Shown: piece after piece, positions 36,156-48,360 of the stretch
Layout: each line of letters starts with the position of its first letter
Position numbering within the stretch: the first letter of the stretch is position 1
Origin: Marasmius tenuissimus
Taxonomy: Eukaryota > Basidiomycota > Agaricomycetes > Agaricales > Marasmiaceae
Assembly (NCBI GenBank): GCA_029532415.1
Contig: JAQOTA010000047.1
Coordinates: 992,001-1,056,000 of the forward strand
DNA length: 64,000 nucleotides
Direction: 5' to 3'
Position numbers and translations under genes: made by a program
The notes under the pieces: model-generated
The model's input: only the letters and a program-made list of their open reading frames with translations
Told to the model about the DNA's origin: nothing
The model's database searches: none

Positions 36156-37611
36156 ATGGAGGCCGTTGTGACTATCAAGGTCGATGGTCCACCGCTCAAG
36201 GAACTATTGAAAACTGCATTCTCCGGTTCTTCTCTGCCTGATTCAAACACATCCAGTCCGCTCAGCTCCCTGCCGTCCTCTCCTGAACTGAAGTCTACGA
36301 TTTTACTGCCACCACTATCTGAGGAAGATGAACAAAAGTCCACCCCCAACCATGTGAAGCAGTGAGGAAAAGCCTCACGCAAGCGAAAGCAGGGAGAGAA
36401 GAAGATGAAGGCCGGATTGAAGGGCTATGACCTACCACTGCCCCTTAAGAAGCACCACCTATTGGAAGCCACAACGGAACCAACTTCGCTCCTCTTGACA
36501 GATATCCGGGCACCGGAGAACGGCTTTACCGGGCACCAATCTACCTCAGGAACCAAGAAGACCTATACTTTGGATGAGCTTGTGGGTCTCGACTCCAAGT
36601 ACAAGTTCAGGCTCATCAAATGGGATGGAAGGTACGTGATGGTGATGGATCAGTTACATTCATTGTCAACTTACGCCCTCCTCAGTAAAACCATGATATT
36701 GCTGATGAAAGATCAACGAATTTTAGTCGTCTTCGTTGGCAGACCAAAGGACAAGGCGTGGGTCGGTGTATCCCAACGAGTTGCTGACAGGATGCAGCGC
36801 CATCGTGCACAGGCTCGCCGCTATAAAAAGAAGAAGAATCGAAGGGGAAGATACGAAGTGATTGCTTGTGGGGTCACCCTGGGTATGGGTATGAAGGTGA
36901 GCCCCGCCCCATCAAAGCTTTGCAGTACTGACGCCTGCTGTGTTGCAGAAGCCCACAGTACAAAAACAGCCGAACGCAGGGAGTGCCGCCTTTGCCCAGG
37001 AGCTGCTCGACAATGAGGATGTGAAACGAATCGTTGGAGTGGGTTCCAGTGCATTTTCAACCTGGCTCCCGGACCTCTATCAATCATACGTGGAGAATCA
37101 ATCCGAGTTGTTTCAGTTCGACTCCTCACTCAAGTTTCCGTTCGATAAAAGCACATTCGCTGCCACCACATTCAACCTAGGCCCCCAAACGGTCACTATC
37201 AACCACACAGACTACCACAACCGCTCCGACGGCTTTTGTGCCATTACACTGCTCTCTCCCACCACCAGAGGATTCGAGTATACCAAAGGAGGTCATCTCA
37301 TTCTTTGGGACCTCGGTGTGGTTGTAGAATTCCCTCCCTGTACCACTGCGCTTCTACCCTCTGCCATTCTCAGACACTCGAACACTGTCATTGGCAAGGG
37401 CGAACAGCAGTCATCGTTGACGCAGTACACTGCTGGCAGCCTATTTTGCTGGGTGGAACACGGTTTCCGTTGCGAAACATCCTTCTATGCTGGCTTGAAC
37501 AAGACCGAACTGGATTCAGAACTTGAGAAAGACACTTGTCGGTGGGAGAACGCCGCGAACAACTTTGCTTACTTTGACGATCTAGTTTCTAAAGTTTGCC
37601 AGTCCTTGTGA
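36156..37611 (+). CDS. TET/JBP-family 2-oxoglutarate/Fe(II) dioxygenase
   Basis: Predicted nucleic-acid base dioxygenase (5-methylcytosine or thymine oxidation). Exons about 36,156-36,631, 36,686-36,896, 36,949-37,611. Catalytic core in exon 3: NHTDYHN carries the HxD iron ligands (His 37,204, Asp 37,210). GGHLILWDLGVVVEFPPCTT precedes the distal His in LRHSN (37,375), and LTQYTAGSLFCWVEHGFR contains the likely 2-oxoglutarate-binding Arg. The N-terminal part is basic (QRHRAQARRYKKKKNRR). An in-frame TGA at 36,363-36,365 lies between NHVKQ and GKASRKRKQGEKK; an Arg CGA would fit. Either the gene is nullified, or translation begins at ATG 36,405, which still gives the whole catalytic core. Carried by the KDZ element. 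Confidence 0.85.
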
Positions 37612-37795
37612 ATAGAACCAGTTGGTAGATGTATTGATGATCAACATTGCTTTTGAACAACGTTTTACCTATGAGAGTAAAGAAAGGTGGAAAATCCACC
37701 AACTTGAAACCAGATCATGATGTATGGATGGATTCACACACTCGCGACTCTTGGATGTGAACCACCAACACTGACAACCTGACACCTTTTGTTCC
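37612..37795. other. spacer between TET/JBP and nested element
   Basis: No gene. Contains a short hairpin GGTGGAAAATCCACC (37,686-37,700), a possible terminator or processing signal. Confidence 0.25.
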
Positions 37796-37803
37796 CAACG
37801 CTG

Positions 37804-40402
37804 TAGCGCCTGCTATTAAAAAGCAGCTTCGGAGCCTTGTTTTTGTGCGATTTTAGCATAAAACAGATAAGAAATGACTAGGTAATACAAGTACTAGAGC
37901 GAGTCCCGAGCAGCTAGTAAAAGGCTCAGATCCTAGCATAAGGAGAGAATAGCGCCTCGGAGGCGTCTCTCCTTATCTCTGAAAACTGTAGGAGTCATAT
38001 AACTGAGGAGAGTTTCACTTCAGAGGCACAACTAGGACCTGTAGTCATATCAAGGGAATATCTCCAGTGGCTCAGAGGCATCGTGCTAAGGATTAGAATA
38101 ATATAATCAGACTTGACGAAGACCCGTACTAGTAGGGATAGACAGAGGAGGTCACCGCGGAAGCATGGATGGTCAGAAAGCGAGACTAAGTCGAGCCTCA
38201 GAAGCTTGGTATAAGGTTGAGGCCTTGCTATGGAGGCGTGATTGATTCAAGTATACTAGGTATACTACAGGTTACGCTAGTCATCCATATTGGCTAAAGC
38301 TACCTCATCCCAACCGAAGTAATTATCTACGTCGGAATCCTCAGGATAATAAGAGTCAATGAAGGTTTCATGATCTAGATAATCGGTATAGAATGGATCG
38401 CATAAAATAGGATTATAGAAAGAAAAGGATCGAGAGAGCCAATGACCCTTGACAGGGGAGTACTTGAAGAACGAGAGCTTGGTATAGTCAAGCTTCGGAG
38501 GTGCTGGGCACTCAGCACAACTGATGACGGCATCGATCCAAGCGTTGACAGCTCCAGGAGTACGAGCAGTTTTGAAGTCGAGGAAACCAACTCGAGCAAT
38601 GGACTCGGCAACCATGTCGATGACAGACCTGGCGTTGTGAGGAATGAAGTGGTCAAAGGTGTCCTCGCAGAGATAGATTTCGTCCTGGATCATGTCGTAA
38701 CAAATCACGTAGCCCCAGTAGATGGATCTGTGGCGACTGAGGAAGAACTGCTGGAAGATGATTCCGAGGATAGCCTCTCGTTCTGTGTCGAGTGGAATGG
38801 GTAGGATGATGCAGCGCTCCTTGATCTTATTAGAGTAGTCTTCTGGATACCACCAGAGCTTATACAACTCTGGGGAGGAAGTCAGAAGGTCGCCTCGGAA
38901 TTTAGAAAATCAAAAGACTTACTATGGAGCAAGTTGCGGAAGTGGTCTTCAATATTGTGCAAGCGTGCCATAGTGCGCTCGGGGGGAAAGTAAGCAAGGA
39001 ATTGGGACAACCTAGTACTTGCTTATACTGACCTCTGGACTTGCCGCCGAAGTGGAAAGTTTACTTAGGAAACTAGGAAATTAGCGCTTCAGAGGTGTGG
39101 ATCCGAACCAGGCACTGGGCGCTAAACAATGATCGAGAAGTGATCGAAGGAGTTGCACTGTCGACGTACCTCCCTTGTACTCGTACATGGAGATACTGAC
39201 TGTACTAAGGGCATAGTTGGTGCTGGTAGCAAAACGCAGTGCTCAACTGCACTGGAAGGCAAGGGACTAAGAAAGAAAGGAATGGTGTACCGAAGAATCG
39301 AGTAGGAGTTCTGGCTGAACCATTGAACTATTACCCGGTATCCAAGGTACCAAGATTGGATATAGTGGGGCAGCCATATGGATGGCAGGACGTCAGAATT
39401 ATCCGGGCTACGGAAAGGATATCGACCTGGCTATGGATGGCTGGGTAGCTCCATGAATATAGGCATCTAGTAGCACTTCGGAGGCAAGTACTTTGCTTCA
39501 GACAAAGGGAGTATATGCTTTGGAGGCAGACAGAACAGGATGACCTATGACAATTGAAGAGTCTAGAACCGGAGAATCAATGCTGCGGAGGCAGATAGGC
39601 AGAACGGAACCATTGATAGGAGAGACCCGGAAGAAAAGAATGTTAGAGAATGTTCGAGGCTGATGATACTTCCAAAGCAAATTGTTGGTTTTAACTTTGG
39701 GGTTCAAAAGCGTAGATTAAACACAAAACTCTCCAAGTATATTCCAAAGTAGGTAGTTTATGCCTCTGAGGCATGGTTTGTTCGATATTTGTACAATTCG
39801 GTAGAATTAGAGCCTCCTAGAGTATATAAGCAGTGGGGTTTTCATCAAGAATGCCCAAGCAATCCGTATGATTAGTATTCAGAGGATACGAAGCTATTCC
39901 ACTTGTTGGGTAGTTAGTTGACTCAGGAGCGCTTCTGGAGAGACATTAGAACGGAATAGAACTTTGTTTGCCCAAACCTAGAAAATCCATTGAACACTTG
40001 CTTGACCTTGACTTTGCATTGTTTGTCTGCGACGCCGACTTGACTGGCTGAGCTATTGTTGAACTTCCGAAGCTAATTGGGCTGAGGATATTGTTCGCCG
40101 TTGACAGTTGGTCTTTGGTTATTGACAGACTTGATTGGAGTCTTATTGCCATTGTTTGATTTGATTGTCTTGTTGCCCCTTGCTGTTCGAGTGGTTCTGA
40201 AGCTAGTCGAAGCCTAAGAACGCACTTCCAAAGCACCAAACAAACTCTACACTCCCCGAAACAACCTATAAACCTCTCTTCCGAACCCCACTTTTGACCT
40301 CCGAACTGGTTTCAGAGGCGAAGCTACCTTAGCTGGATAGTTTCTTGAGTCAGATTTCCTTCAGCCTACTATTGCAGTCTGGCTAAGAGCGGATCCTACG
40401 AT
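37804..40402. mobile_element. 2.6-kb element nested in the KDZ transposon
   Basis: Flanked by an 8-bp direct repeat CAACGCTG (37,796-37,803 and 40,403-40,410). Differs from its host in carrying many copies of a GCTTCGGAGGC/GCCTCAGAGGC-like motif and lacking GCTCC clusters. Termini begin TAGCGCC and end GATCCTACGAT; only weak inverted similarity was seen, so the superfamily is unassigned. Contains one spliced gene (38,277-38,971) and no recognisable transposase. Confidence 0.6.
38277..38971 (-). CDS. unknown protein of the nested element
   Basis: Minus strand, two exons (38,971-about 38,923 and about 38,873-38,277) joined by a canonical intron: MARLHNIEDHFRNLLH then KLYKLWWYPEDYSNKIKERC. About 212 aa, acidic C-terminus (PEDSDVDNYFGWDEVALANM). 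Contains IIFQQFFLSRHRSIYWGYVI and CAECPAPPKLDYTK. No domain recognised; a host-like captured gene or an element-specific protein are both possible. Confidence 0.55.
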
Positions 40403-40582
40403 CAACGCTGATCCCCGATTCCTGCACCCTTCAGCTACACTCTTGAGTGTTGGGAGGATTTGACCTACGAGTTAGATTTTATTATACACCGCGAGTGGCG
40501 CTTTACAACGCACAACCTCCACTTTGCACCGTCTGAAGGGTAACTGTCTGGACGTCATTAACTCCCCATCTCATGGCGCTTT

Positions 40583-41067
40583 ATGTGGTGGGTGACCAGC
40601 TGGACTGGGTTCATTGTCAAATCATGCGTGAGTTTATCACTTTCTTGCCAGTGAGTTTCTCATCACAAAACCGATCCTCAGATTCTCTGCGATCTATGGA
40701 AGGGGCTGGGTGACATGGCTTCCAGGCAACGGGACGGCTGTGTCCTTCACTCTGCCCGACTCCACGAGACGACCGGGTCAGTCTTTCTCTTTCTAGGTCC
40801 TGTTATGTCCAAAATATGAAGTGAGTTTCTCATTTTTGACGCGTTGATTAGCCCTTCTTACCACTTTCTATCCAATTGCAGACGTGAAAACGACTTGGGA
40901 ATACCTGGAACACGGGAATATCAATATCATCTCATGCCTTTGAGAACCTCCACGTTCCATGAATCATTGGTTATGCTTCCAAATGTTTTGGAATGGATTG
41001 GATTGGGCTCCTGGTGAGTTTCTCACCTCTTGAATCACATCTCGAACAGGCATATTGACGCCTGAGA
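40583..41067 (+). CDS. small KDZ cargo gene, hypothetical
   Basis: Proposed spliced frame starting MWWVTSWTGFIVKSC, then ILCDLWKGLGDMASRQRDGC, then RENDLGIPGTREYQYHLMPL and VLEWIGLGSWHIDA, ending TGA 41,065-41,067. Three donors share gtgagttt at 40,627-41,012. Frame phases fit if the second intron starts gtcagtc near 40,777. Not recognised; the model is tentative. Confidence 0.3.
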
Positions 41068-41255
41068 CTCTCAGTGCTCAAACAGTGCTCCTCCTGCTCC
41101 CCAGAAGACTGGTCCAGATGCGCTCCCCATGCTCCCGAGAAGCTCCTCCATTACTCATATCGCTGGATCTGGTCAGTCAATACAAACAAACACGCCTTTT
41201 TACCATCTCGAAAGGGTCCAAGCCTTTGGAGGACTTGGTTTTGCTCGCAATGGTC

Positions 41256-42060
41256 ATCGACTTGGACAACATTTGCGCTAGCTCAGACTCAGACGATCTT
41301 TCTGTCGACCAACCCAGAAAACTCTACCCACACTGATGCCATGGTCGACAGGAATACATTTGGGACGATCTTCCTCCTTCCTCTCCGCCTTCTGACTACA
41401 ATCCTGCGGATTATTGGACCACATCAAAGACTCCGCCTCCTTCCCCTCAACCTGCCTACTCTTCCGTCTCGAACGCTCATCTAGATGCAGCTCTGAACAA
41501 TTCAGGGGCGGATCTTCATACCATGATCCCTCTGCAGACCAAAGCAGTCGTCCCAGTTCACTTGGGTGGGTTTCCGCCCCGTTAGCTTTGTATGATATCA
41601 TTCTGACCCCACGTTTTAGCGACAGCACCCGCGCACCAACTCCTCGAACCACCCTGCCATTTGGCATCAGCTTTGTCCTGCCTCTCGTAGGTGGCCGCCG
41701 ATGCTGAGCCTATCAAATCAACCCCCCCTACGATGTTCGAACCAGTCAAGCCCAGCGATGCGGGTCAGAGAGCAATGAAGAAGGCTTTCACCTCGTCTTC
41801 CTTTGGTGCAGAGCAAAAACAAAAACACGCGAATGCACATTCACACACCTATTATGCACGGAATGCCATCAACATTCAGGCTAAAGCTAGGATGCGAAAA
41901 GCCGTGTATGTCTCCTCCCCAACGCTCACTGTCTACGACGTTGCTTTCTTACAACTCATCTCGCAGGTCCACTGCTCCCTTGGATCGTCTATCTGACGCC
42001 GAGCGACAAACCGCTCTGTCCGTCAGGCGTGAAAAGCAGCGGCTCTGGACGCGTAATTAG
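41256..42060 (+). CDS. KDZ cargo protein, Pro-rich with basic C-terminus
   Basis: Exons encode EYIWDDLPPSSPPSDYNPAD, then VAADAEPIKSTPPTMFEPVK, a basic segment AHSHTYYARNAINIQAKARM, and after an intron (donor gtatgt near 41,908) STAPLDRLSDAERQTALSVR ending WTRN. The 5' end is unresolved (ORF starting near 41,055, or ATG 41,250). The YYARN..AKARMRKA pattern resembles short basic motifs in other basidiomycete transposon proteins (inference). Confidence 0.45.
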
Positions 42061-42611
42061 CGAGAAAGGAAGGCCAAAAATTGCAACCTTCGTGTTTAAT
42101 GTCACCATCTTGCTCCTCGCCCACTCCTTATGACTTATTTGCCTTTTCGTGATTTCATACGTATTTTGTGAGCCTATAACCTAACCCAGATGTCTCCAGA
42201 TCATGTACCGGCCATTTACCATATCTACTACCGATATCGTTCTGACTGTGAAAGCCGTCTCACCGTTCTGTATACTCTTTTTCTCTTGACAATACACCGC
42301 CCTGCGTCTGATCATAACCATAGCGCGTTTAAGGCCTCATGTCTGTTGAGCTCCTCATGCTCCTTCTGCCCATCTCTCATGCCTGCTTCCCCTGCTCCGT
42401 TGTCTCTCTGCTCCCCCTGCTCCGTCTTCTCTCTGCTCATGCTAAGCTCCTGTTGCTCCTCTTTTGTTCTGCGTATTTATGGCACACCGACAGGAATGGG
42501 TGGCCACTATCTCTTTCTACCCAACATATTTGGACAAGGTACCGTATTTGCTGAGGTCTCGAAATCAGCACTGAATTGTTTTTTATTCAACACAGCAGGT
42601 TCGAGTTGATC

Positions 42612-43259
42612 ATGGAGAACGACGTCAACACACAGCCGTTGCACTTCTATATGGCTGGTAAAGGCGATGATGCAAGAAAACACTCCCTCTCCGACTTCTG
42701 CTATGCTCTCGGACCAGCACTCAAAGTATACATAAGCCAGCATCCTAACAAGGAGGACCCAGCCCGCCTGCTCCCCTTCATCATCAAGACATCAGATACA
42801 TGGCTTGAGGTTTGGAAGGAGGACTTGGAGAAAGAGATAGAATCACGCCAGGCCTCAAAGCTCAAAACCATCCAAAGGGTGCGGCTCACTTTTTCTGACT
42901 TTCGAACTCTGGGCTAACTGTTGTATTAGGACCTCATATTCACTATCAACAGCGAAGCGATGTATCACTCGTTCCTCAGTCGCAAGGGCGACAAAGTCGA
43001 TCCATTTGACGGAGCAGATCTTGCCTGGGAGGAAGCTTTTGAGCAGGCGATTGCAGGCAGCGGGTTCGAAAAGTGGAAGGACCCCGAGTATCATCTTTCA
43101 CAGTACCCCCCAGCCCCCGAGCCAACGCCCGATCCATATGCTGGCTGGACCTGGGACGATTGGGTCGAAGAATTTAGGAGGGATTCTGCGCAACAGAGGC
43201 TCAGGCTGCAGAAGGAGCAGGAGGAGCAGGATAGAGAAGACTGGACCTGGAATCATTAG
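42612..43259 (+). CDS. KDZ cargo protein, unknown, two exons
   Basis: Start ATG 42,612 (MENDVNTQPLHFYMAGKGDD). Exon 1 encodes SLSDFCYALGPALKVYISQ and ends KLKTIQR. A 47-nt intron (about 42,883-42,929) is followed by DLIFTINSEAMYHSFLSRKG, PYAGWTWDDWVEEFRRDSAQ and a Gln/Glu-rich end. About 200 aa, open frames. No domain recognised. Convergent with the transposase. Confidence 0.6.
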
Positions 43260-43279
43260 TCGTACGACGGTCTTCCCAT

Positions 43280-43700
43280 CTAAGTACGAACTGCATTTGA
43301 TACTCTTGACTCCTACTGCTCCCTGTGCTCCCTGGCTCCTTGTGCTCCCGCGGATATTACGGATATCCTTTTTTTTGTTCCCAGTGATTCTAAACTCGAC
43401 AATAAGAAAGAATTCTGTTCTATATTCTACGTCAATGATAGTAATACATGAAATGACCAGTGAATAAATTCACAAGTATGCACGTCCGTCCCTTTGGCAT
43501 CCATCTGCAGCCAAGCCAGTTCTGTGAATGTTTGCTCCCATCGCTCTTCTCTGGCTTGCTCTCGAGCCGCTCCTCGTCCGTCGGTTTGCTCCTTGTTCGT
43601 CGGTTTGCTCCTTGTTCTTTGTTCTGCTCCTTGTTCTTTGTTTTGCTCCCCATGCTCTGTTTTGCTCCTCGTCGCTCCTCTCCCGATGGCTACACGTTAC
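43280..43700. repeat. GCTCC cluster and short tandem repeats
   Basis: GCTCC pentamers near 43,318-43,348 and 43,529-43,672. The second part contains three tandem near-repeats of gtcggtttgctccttgttc (43,577-43,645). Intergenic, between a cargo gene and the transposase. Confidence 0.55.
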
Positions 43701-43976
43701 CATCATCATCAACGTCACTGCCAGTCGCAGTGTCCCCCGTTGCTAACCTCTTGAAAGCCGACAAGAGTCTGCCATCGTCAAACTCCTCTGCCAGTCTCTC
43801 CTCTCGGATGCTGCTTGCGTGTAACGGCTGGGTACCAGTACTCTTCAGCCCGGTCACGGTTTTTTGTATTCCAAGGCTGGCAGCCCATGTAGGTAGGGGA
43901 GCTGAGGAAGTCAATGACGAATCTCTGCCTTTGCGGCGACCAGGCCAAAGCTTTCCTAAAGACGAGCGTGAGCAAA

Positions 43977-46900
43977 TCAATCGGGTAGCAGAAACAAGAC
44001 AATACCCGTATATCCCTGCAGCTGGGTGGTGAGGGCAAGTCGTTCAGTGATTCGGCCGTGTATGACGTTTCTAACCTGCGACCACCGTTCCAGCTCAGCA
44101 GCCAAGTCTGGATTACCATCCTTTGTCCTCTGTATACTGTGGTAGTAGTCGGCATTTTCGTCAAGCATAAAGGTAAGCAGGCAGCACATTTCAACATTGC
44201 ACTGCAAGAGCTCTTCATTGGCACGCAGTATACCAAAGTGAAGGGCCATCATCTCTCGATGTTCCGGTTTGGCCCACACCAGCTCCTTCACGTTGATTGT
44301 AGCGTTCTTGAGAACGTCGAAGTCCGCGATAGTAGCCATGTCAACAATCTGAGCCCATGAAACGGCATCCCTTGGTGGATTGAGTTGTTTGGCAGCAGTA
44401 TTGTACCTGTCGATAGCTTTCTGTATTGCCTTAGCACGTACTTTCAGGGCCCTGGAGATCTGTTCTCGCTGTTTGTATCCTGGAATATGAAGGTCAGCTC
44501 CTTCTCTGGCGCCGTGTTGATACTACGTACCCACGCCGCTCATGTTCATTTTCGTGAGCTCCATGAGTCGCAATACCACGACCTGTTCAAGGTCGTGAAT
44601 GGCCTCTCGATACCTCCGTTCTCAGGCCATTCACGATACCTCCGTTCTCTAAGAGCCTTGAGAGCCTTACTGTGCGCCTCATCACCCACGGTCCACTGCT
44701 CGATAATCCCGTGTTCAACTTCGTAATCTGCGAGCTGCTCTTCAATTGCCTCGTAGGCTATGAAAGTAGTCTGGTTTCGTACTCTGATGACATTGGCTTG
44801 AATAGGTGTGAGATCCCTCCTCTCACGGAGACCCTTGAAAAGTCGATGTGCATCATCAGACGTTTTCCTAAATGAAAGTTTTAGATATGGAGAGACGAAC
44901 ACATATTCCTGCTTACTTTGCTTTCCAAAACCTCTCCAACAGGTCCATATAATCCAAGATTCGGGCACTCTGCAGGTCCTCTGTCACGACTTGTCGGAAG
45001 TATTTTCTTTCGTCCTCCAACATCTGCAAGATTTGTGCATGAGTCTTGCGGTGAACGCAGCACATTTCTGCCAGTAGTGGTCGAGTACGAGAAAGACAGT
45101 CGGTGGCTTGACGATAGTTTTGATAGATGAAGTTGCCTGAACAAATGAGACATTAGGTAAAGCAATGGTAAAGTTATCAGAGATGTGATCAACTTTGTAC
45201 CAGATGCGGTGTGTTTTTCGTGGTCTTGGAAGCTGAAGTGGTCAACAATTGCCTGGCGCCGATGAAATTCGGTAGCGAGCCTCGTGTTTCCTGCAAGCTG
45301 ATTCGAAAGGGAGAAGGTGCGCTCGCAATCCTCGAAGTCAGCGATGCCAATGCCTGGGACATACTGTGGGTGCCAATCGCACTGACATTTGCGATTGTGG
45401 GCGTGTCCATGAAACGCAGGAACAACTCCTCTGACACGATGAGCTACCACCTTTGCCCCGAGTTTCTTGCTCCTGAGCATTGTTATGAAGAACTTACACA
45501 TAATGTCGTACCCGAGGCCGAGCTCCTCACCGAAGTCATCAAGGAGCCGATTTACAGCCGCTAGAGGGTACTTCATCCTGTACAGAAAAGGTTCAATGCA
45601 GAGTTTGCAAATTGCAAGGTGACGGCTTACAATTCAGAGCTGCGAATCATGTCACAGATGACCAAAAGGTGGCCATGCTGACATACCACGACAAATATAC
45701 CCGCCACTTGGAAGAAAGCAAACATCTTCTTCCTGACTTCCGGAGCGGCTGCCTTCCACCTGTCAACACAAGCATCAAGACCCTCGAGAAACTCGTCGTT
45801 CTCATTTGCGCTGAGCCAGGCGACCTCATCAGGATCTTCGTCGAACGTTGGGAGCTCACTGGAGGATGGGTCAAAGGAAAACTTCGCATTGGTCTTCGTA
45901 GTGTTCGCTTGAGGGTTGCTATTGGTCGATTTCTGCTGAAGATCAGTCACTAAGTGCAGTTGAATAGGCAGAGCAAGGAGGAGCAAGGTACGATGGCCCA
46001 TGGGAGCAAACAGAGCGATCACTCACCTTAACCCGTTCTTTCGACTTCCTTTTGGCATTCATTACTTCATCCTTGAACTCATCCACCTCTTGTGGCTCAA
46101 TCCAACGCAGATCATTCAGCACCCGGTCATCTGGACGGCGCTTACCAGCTCTCTGATCGAAGTCGACGAGTTTGAGGGAGTTGTTGCCATCAAGGGATAT
46201 GAGCATGGTGGGCTTCAGTGGCTCCTCCTTTTCGAGTCAGTAGACACAAGGTAGGCAAACCGTCTCGAAGTATGATGACCGCGTATTCCTCTGAAGTGCT
46301 TCAATGCATTGCCTATCCACCTCACGCATGAGAGACAAATAGGCATCGAATGCCGTGCAAAACTGATCTTCGAGTGCGCCGTCACGAGGAAGCTTTGAAC
46401 AAATATATGAGCATCTAGTAAAGGAGAATCGTGGGTGCCACCCACACCGTGTATGTTTTGTAACGATCAGGCCACCCCTTCAATGCTAAAACGGGGGCAC
46501 ACCCTGTGTATTTGATGATATGCGTGTAGCAGTGAGAATGGAAATGCAATGAGGGGGTTTTCAGGACTGCCTCCAAGGCACCCGTGTCTTGCCAGCGATT
46601 CATTGATGCTGATGCTGCCGTGAGGATGATAGAACGGTTTCATTCCGTAGCCTGTTCGGGATGTAAGTGGGAAACGACAGTGCGCAACGTGGATTGACAG
46701 ACTTACTGTGAAAATTGATGACGAGCAATGACCACTCCTCCTCATCCTGGCTAGTACGTTTTGGCGATCCCAGATTTCGGTGCTTCAGGTAGGCCTTCAC
46801 GATATTCTCCTGCTGCCGAACCCAAGACTCATTTTGTTTTTGTATTACATCTGAACAGGAGCAGGGATCCATTTGTCTTGTACAGAAGCTTTTAAGGAGT

Positions 46901-47199
46901 TCGTATTCGTCACCGGCATTACTCAAGAGGTGAGCTTCTGATCCCAGGGGGAGCCGAGGCATTGTGGATGGGAGTTCATATTCATGTTCATCTTCCTCGT
47001 CAAACCATCCCTGACTAAGTCCTTCTCCACTGTCCAGCAATAGGTCTTCTTGCACGTCAAGAGGAAACACTAGATCATACAATGTGTGAATGGAAAAAAC
47101 GGCAAGTCGAGCAAGATACATACGTCCTTTGAAGGCCTCCTGCCGTGCAAGCTCAAACACATTCTCTTCTCTGCTTTGGTTCACCTTCTGCTTCTCCAC
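43977..47199 (-). CDS. KDZ-family transposase
   Basis: Minus strand, about eight exons. Conserved KDZ blocks in order: ENPLIAFPFSLLHAYHQIHR (46,540), LPRDGALEDQFCTAFDAYLS (46,395), YKLDSEKEEPLKPTMLISLDGN with first catalytic Asp (46,230-46,190), EVDEFKDEV (46,090), FQVAGIFVVVCQHGHLLVIC then DMIRSSELMKYPLA (45,690-45,560), LGLGYDIMCKFF, VVPAFHGHAHNRKCQCDWHP (45,400), IGIADFEDCERTFSLSNQLA with probable catalytic Glu (45,330), FIYQNYRQATDCLSRTRPL, and a long helical C-terminus with NVKELVWAKPEHREMMALHF. An N-terminal Cys segment (FCTRQMDPCSC) precedes. One in-frame TGA at 46,469-46,471 sits between FSIEGVA and SLQNIHG. ATG 47,199 is the first in the exon; a 5' exon may be missing. Confidence 0.88.
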
Positions 47200-47751
47200 A
47201 GGTCTGGCCTACTTCCAAACTCCTCCAGATTTGATGATTACCCCCGAAGAAAGATGGCGGCCCATGTGTTGGGAAGATGGCAGGAGATTTTGAGGACAGT
47301 GGAGGTCGTGATGAGAGTTGTTTTCATTGGCCTTTCGCTGGATGAGCCGTGATTATGACTGATGGGTTCGGGTTCTGTCTTCACTTCACGCCCTGGCGAT
47401 ATGTATCGGATTCATCGAATGATATTGAGACTACAGATACGAATAGATCAGAGGTAACTGCTATGTAGATGCAATGTCACGATTCAAATGCGGGCGTAGG
47501 CAATTCCAGCACACTCGGTCATAATACTGGAGAAATTCCTGCGCATTTTCTGGTTGGTGGAGGATACGAAATGCACACAACGAGGGGGTACTCACGGTAA
47601 TCAAGCCATTCCTAAACCTCTGCCTTTCCTGCGAGCTGAACGAACCCCATCTAGAGGGGCGAAACTCCACCAACCACTGGCAAACCAATTCATCCATAAG
47701 CCTCCAAAAGCCGTGGGCCTCCCTTGCTGCTCCTGCTGCTATACATGATAG

Positions 47752-48273
47752 CAAGGGGGGGGCGGGCCGTGGATCCCGGACACCCGGGTGGGTAGTTAGT
47801 CCCCCCTCGGGGGTCCTTAAAAAAATTTTTAGGCCAATTTTTTTTTGATGTATGAGGCCGTTTGAAGGCATTGGAAGGAGCTAGAACAGACTGTGTCCTT
47901 GAAAATCGCTTGTTCTCGCTGAAAATCAACCTAAATCTTACCTTTTGGCACCATCTTCACCACCTGTAGCCCTTGTAGTGGTGCTTACATAAGTGGGTAT
48001 GGGGCATACCCCACCCCAGGCGCGACTTCAGTTGAGGTCAGGCTCAGGTGGAGCTCCACAGGATGATAAGCACCCTCTAAAACTCATGGCCGCCACTTCC
48101 AGAGATGCCAGCGTAGGCTGGTCAGTGAAAAACCTCGGAGATTGCCGGACGGGCGGTCAAAAAAGGTAAGTCTTACCATATATGGAAATTACGTAGCTAG
48201 TTAGTCCCCCCTCGACCTGCCTTAAAAAAAAATTCGAGTGTGGGTCATAAATTTTATTTTTCCCCCCCCCTTG
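47752..48273. mobile_element. hAT-like MITE 1 (522 bp)
   Basis: Termini CAAGGGGGGGG...CCCCCCCCCTTG, flanked by a perfect 8-bp duplication CATGATAG (47,744-47,751 and 48,274-48,281). Internal near-repeat TAGTTAGTCCCCCCTCG at both sides. No coding capacity. The 8-bp target duplication and CA..TG termini suit the hAT superfamily. Confidence 0.85.
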
Positions 48274-48360
48274 CATGATAGATCATCTTTGTGTGCATCG
48301 CGGAATGCATCCAAGAATTTTTTGTGCCATTTAATGAGGCCGTCTGGGCTACATCACAAG

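Noticed and set aside
37804..40402. Terminal inverted repeats for the nested element.
   Set aside because: TAGCGCC and the complement of the right end show only weak similarity; the claim rests on the 8-bp direct repeat and composition.
42190..42609. Plus-strand frame MSPDHVPAIYHIYY... with hydrophobic runs.
   Set aside because: The hydrophobic part is created by GCTCC repeats; the real gene starts at ATG 42,612.
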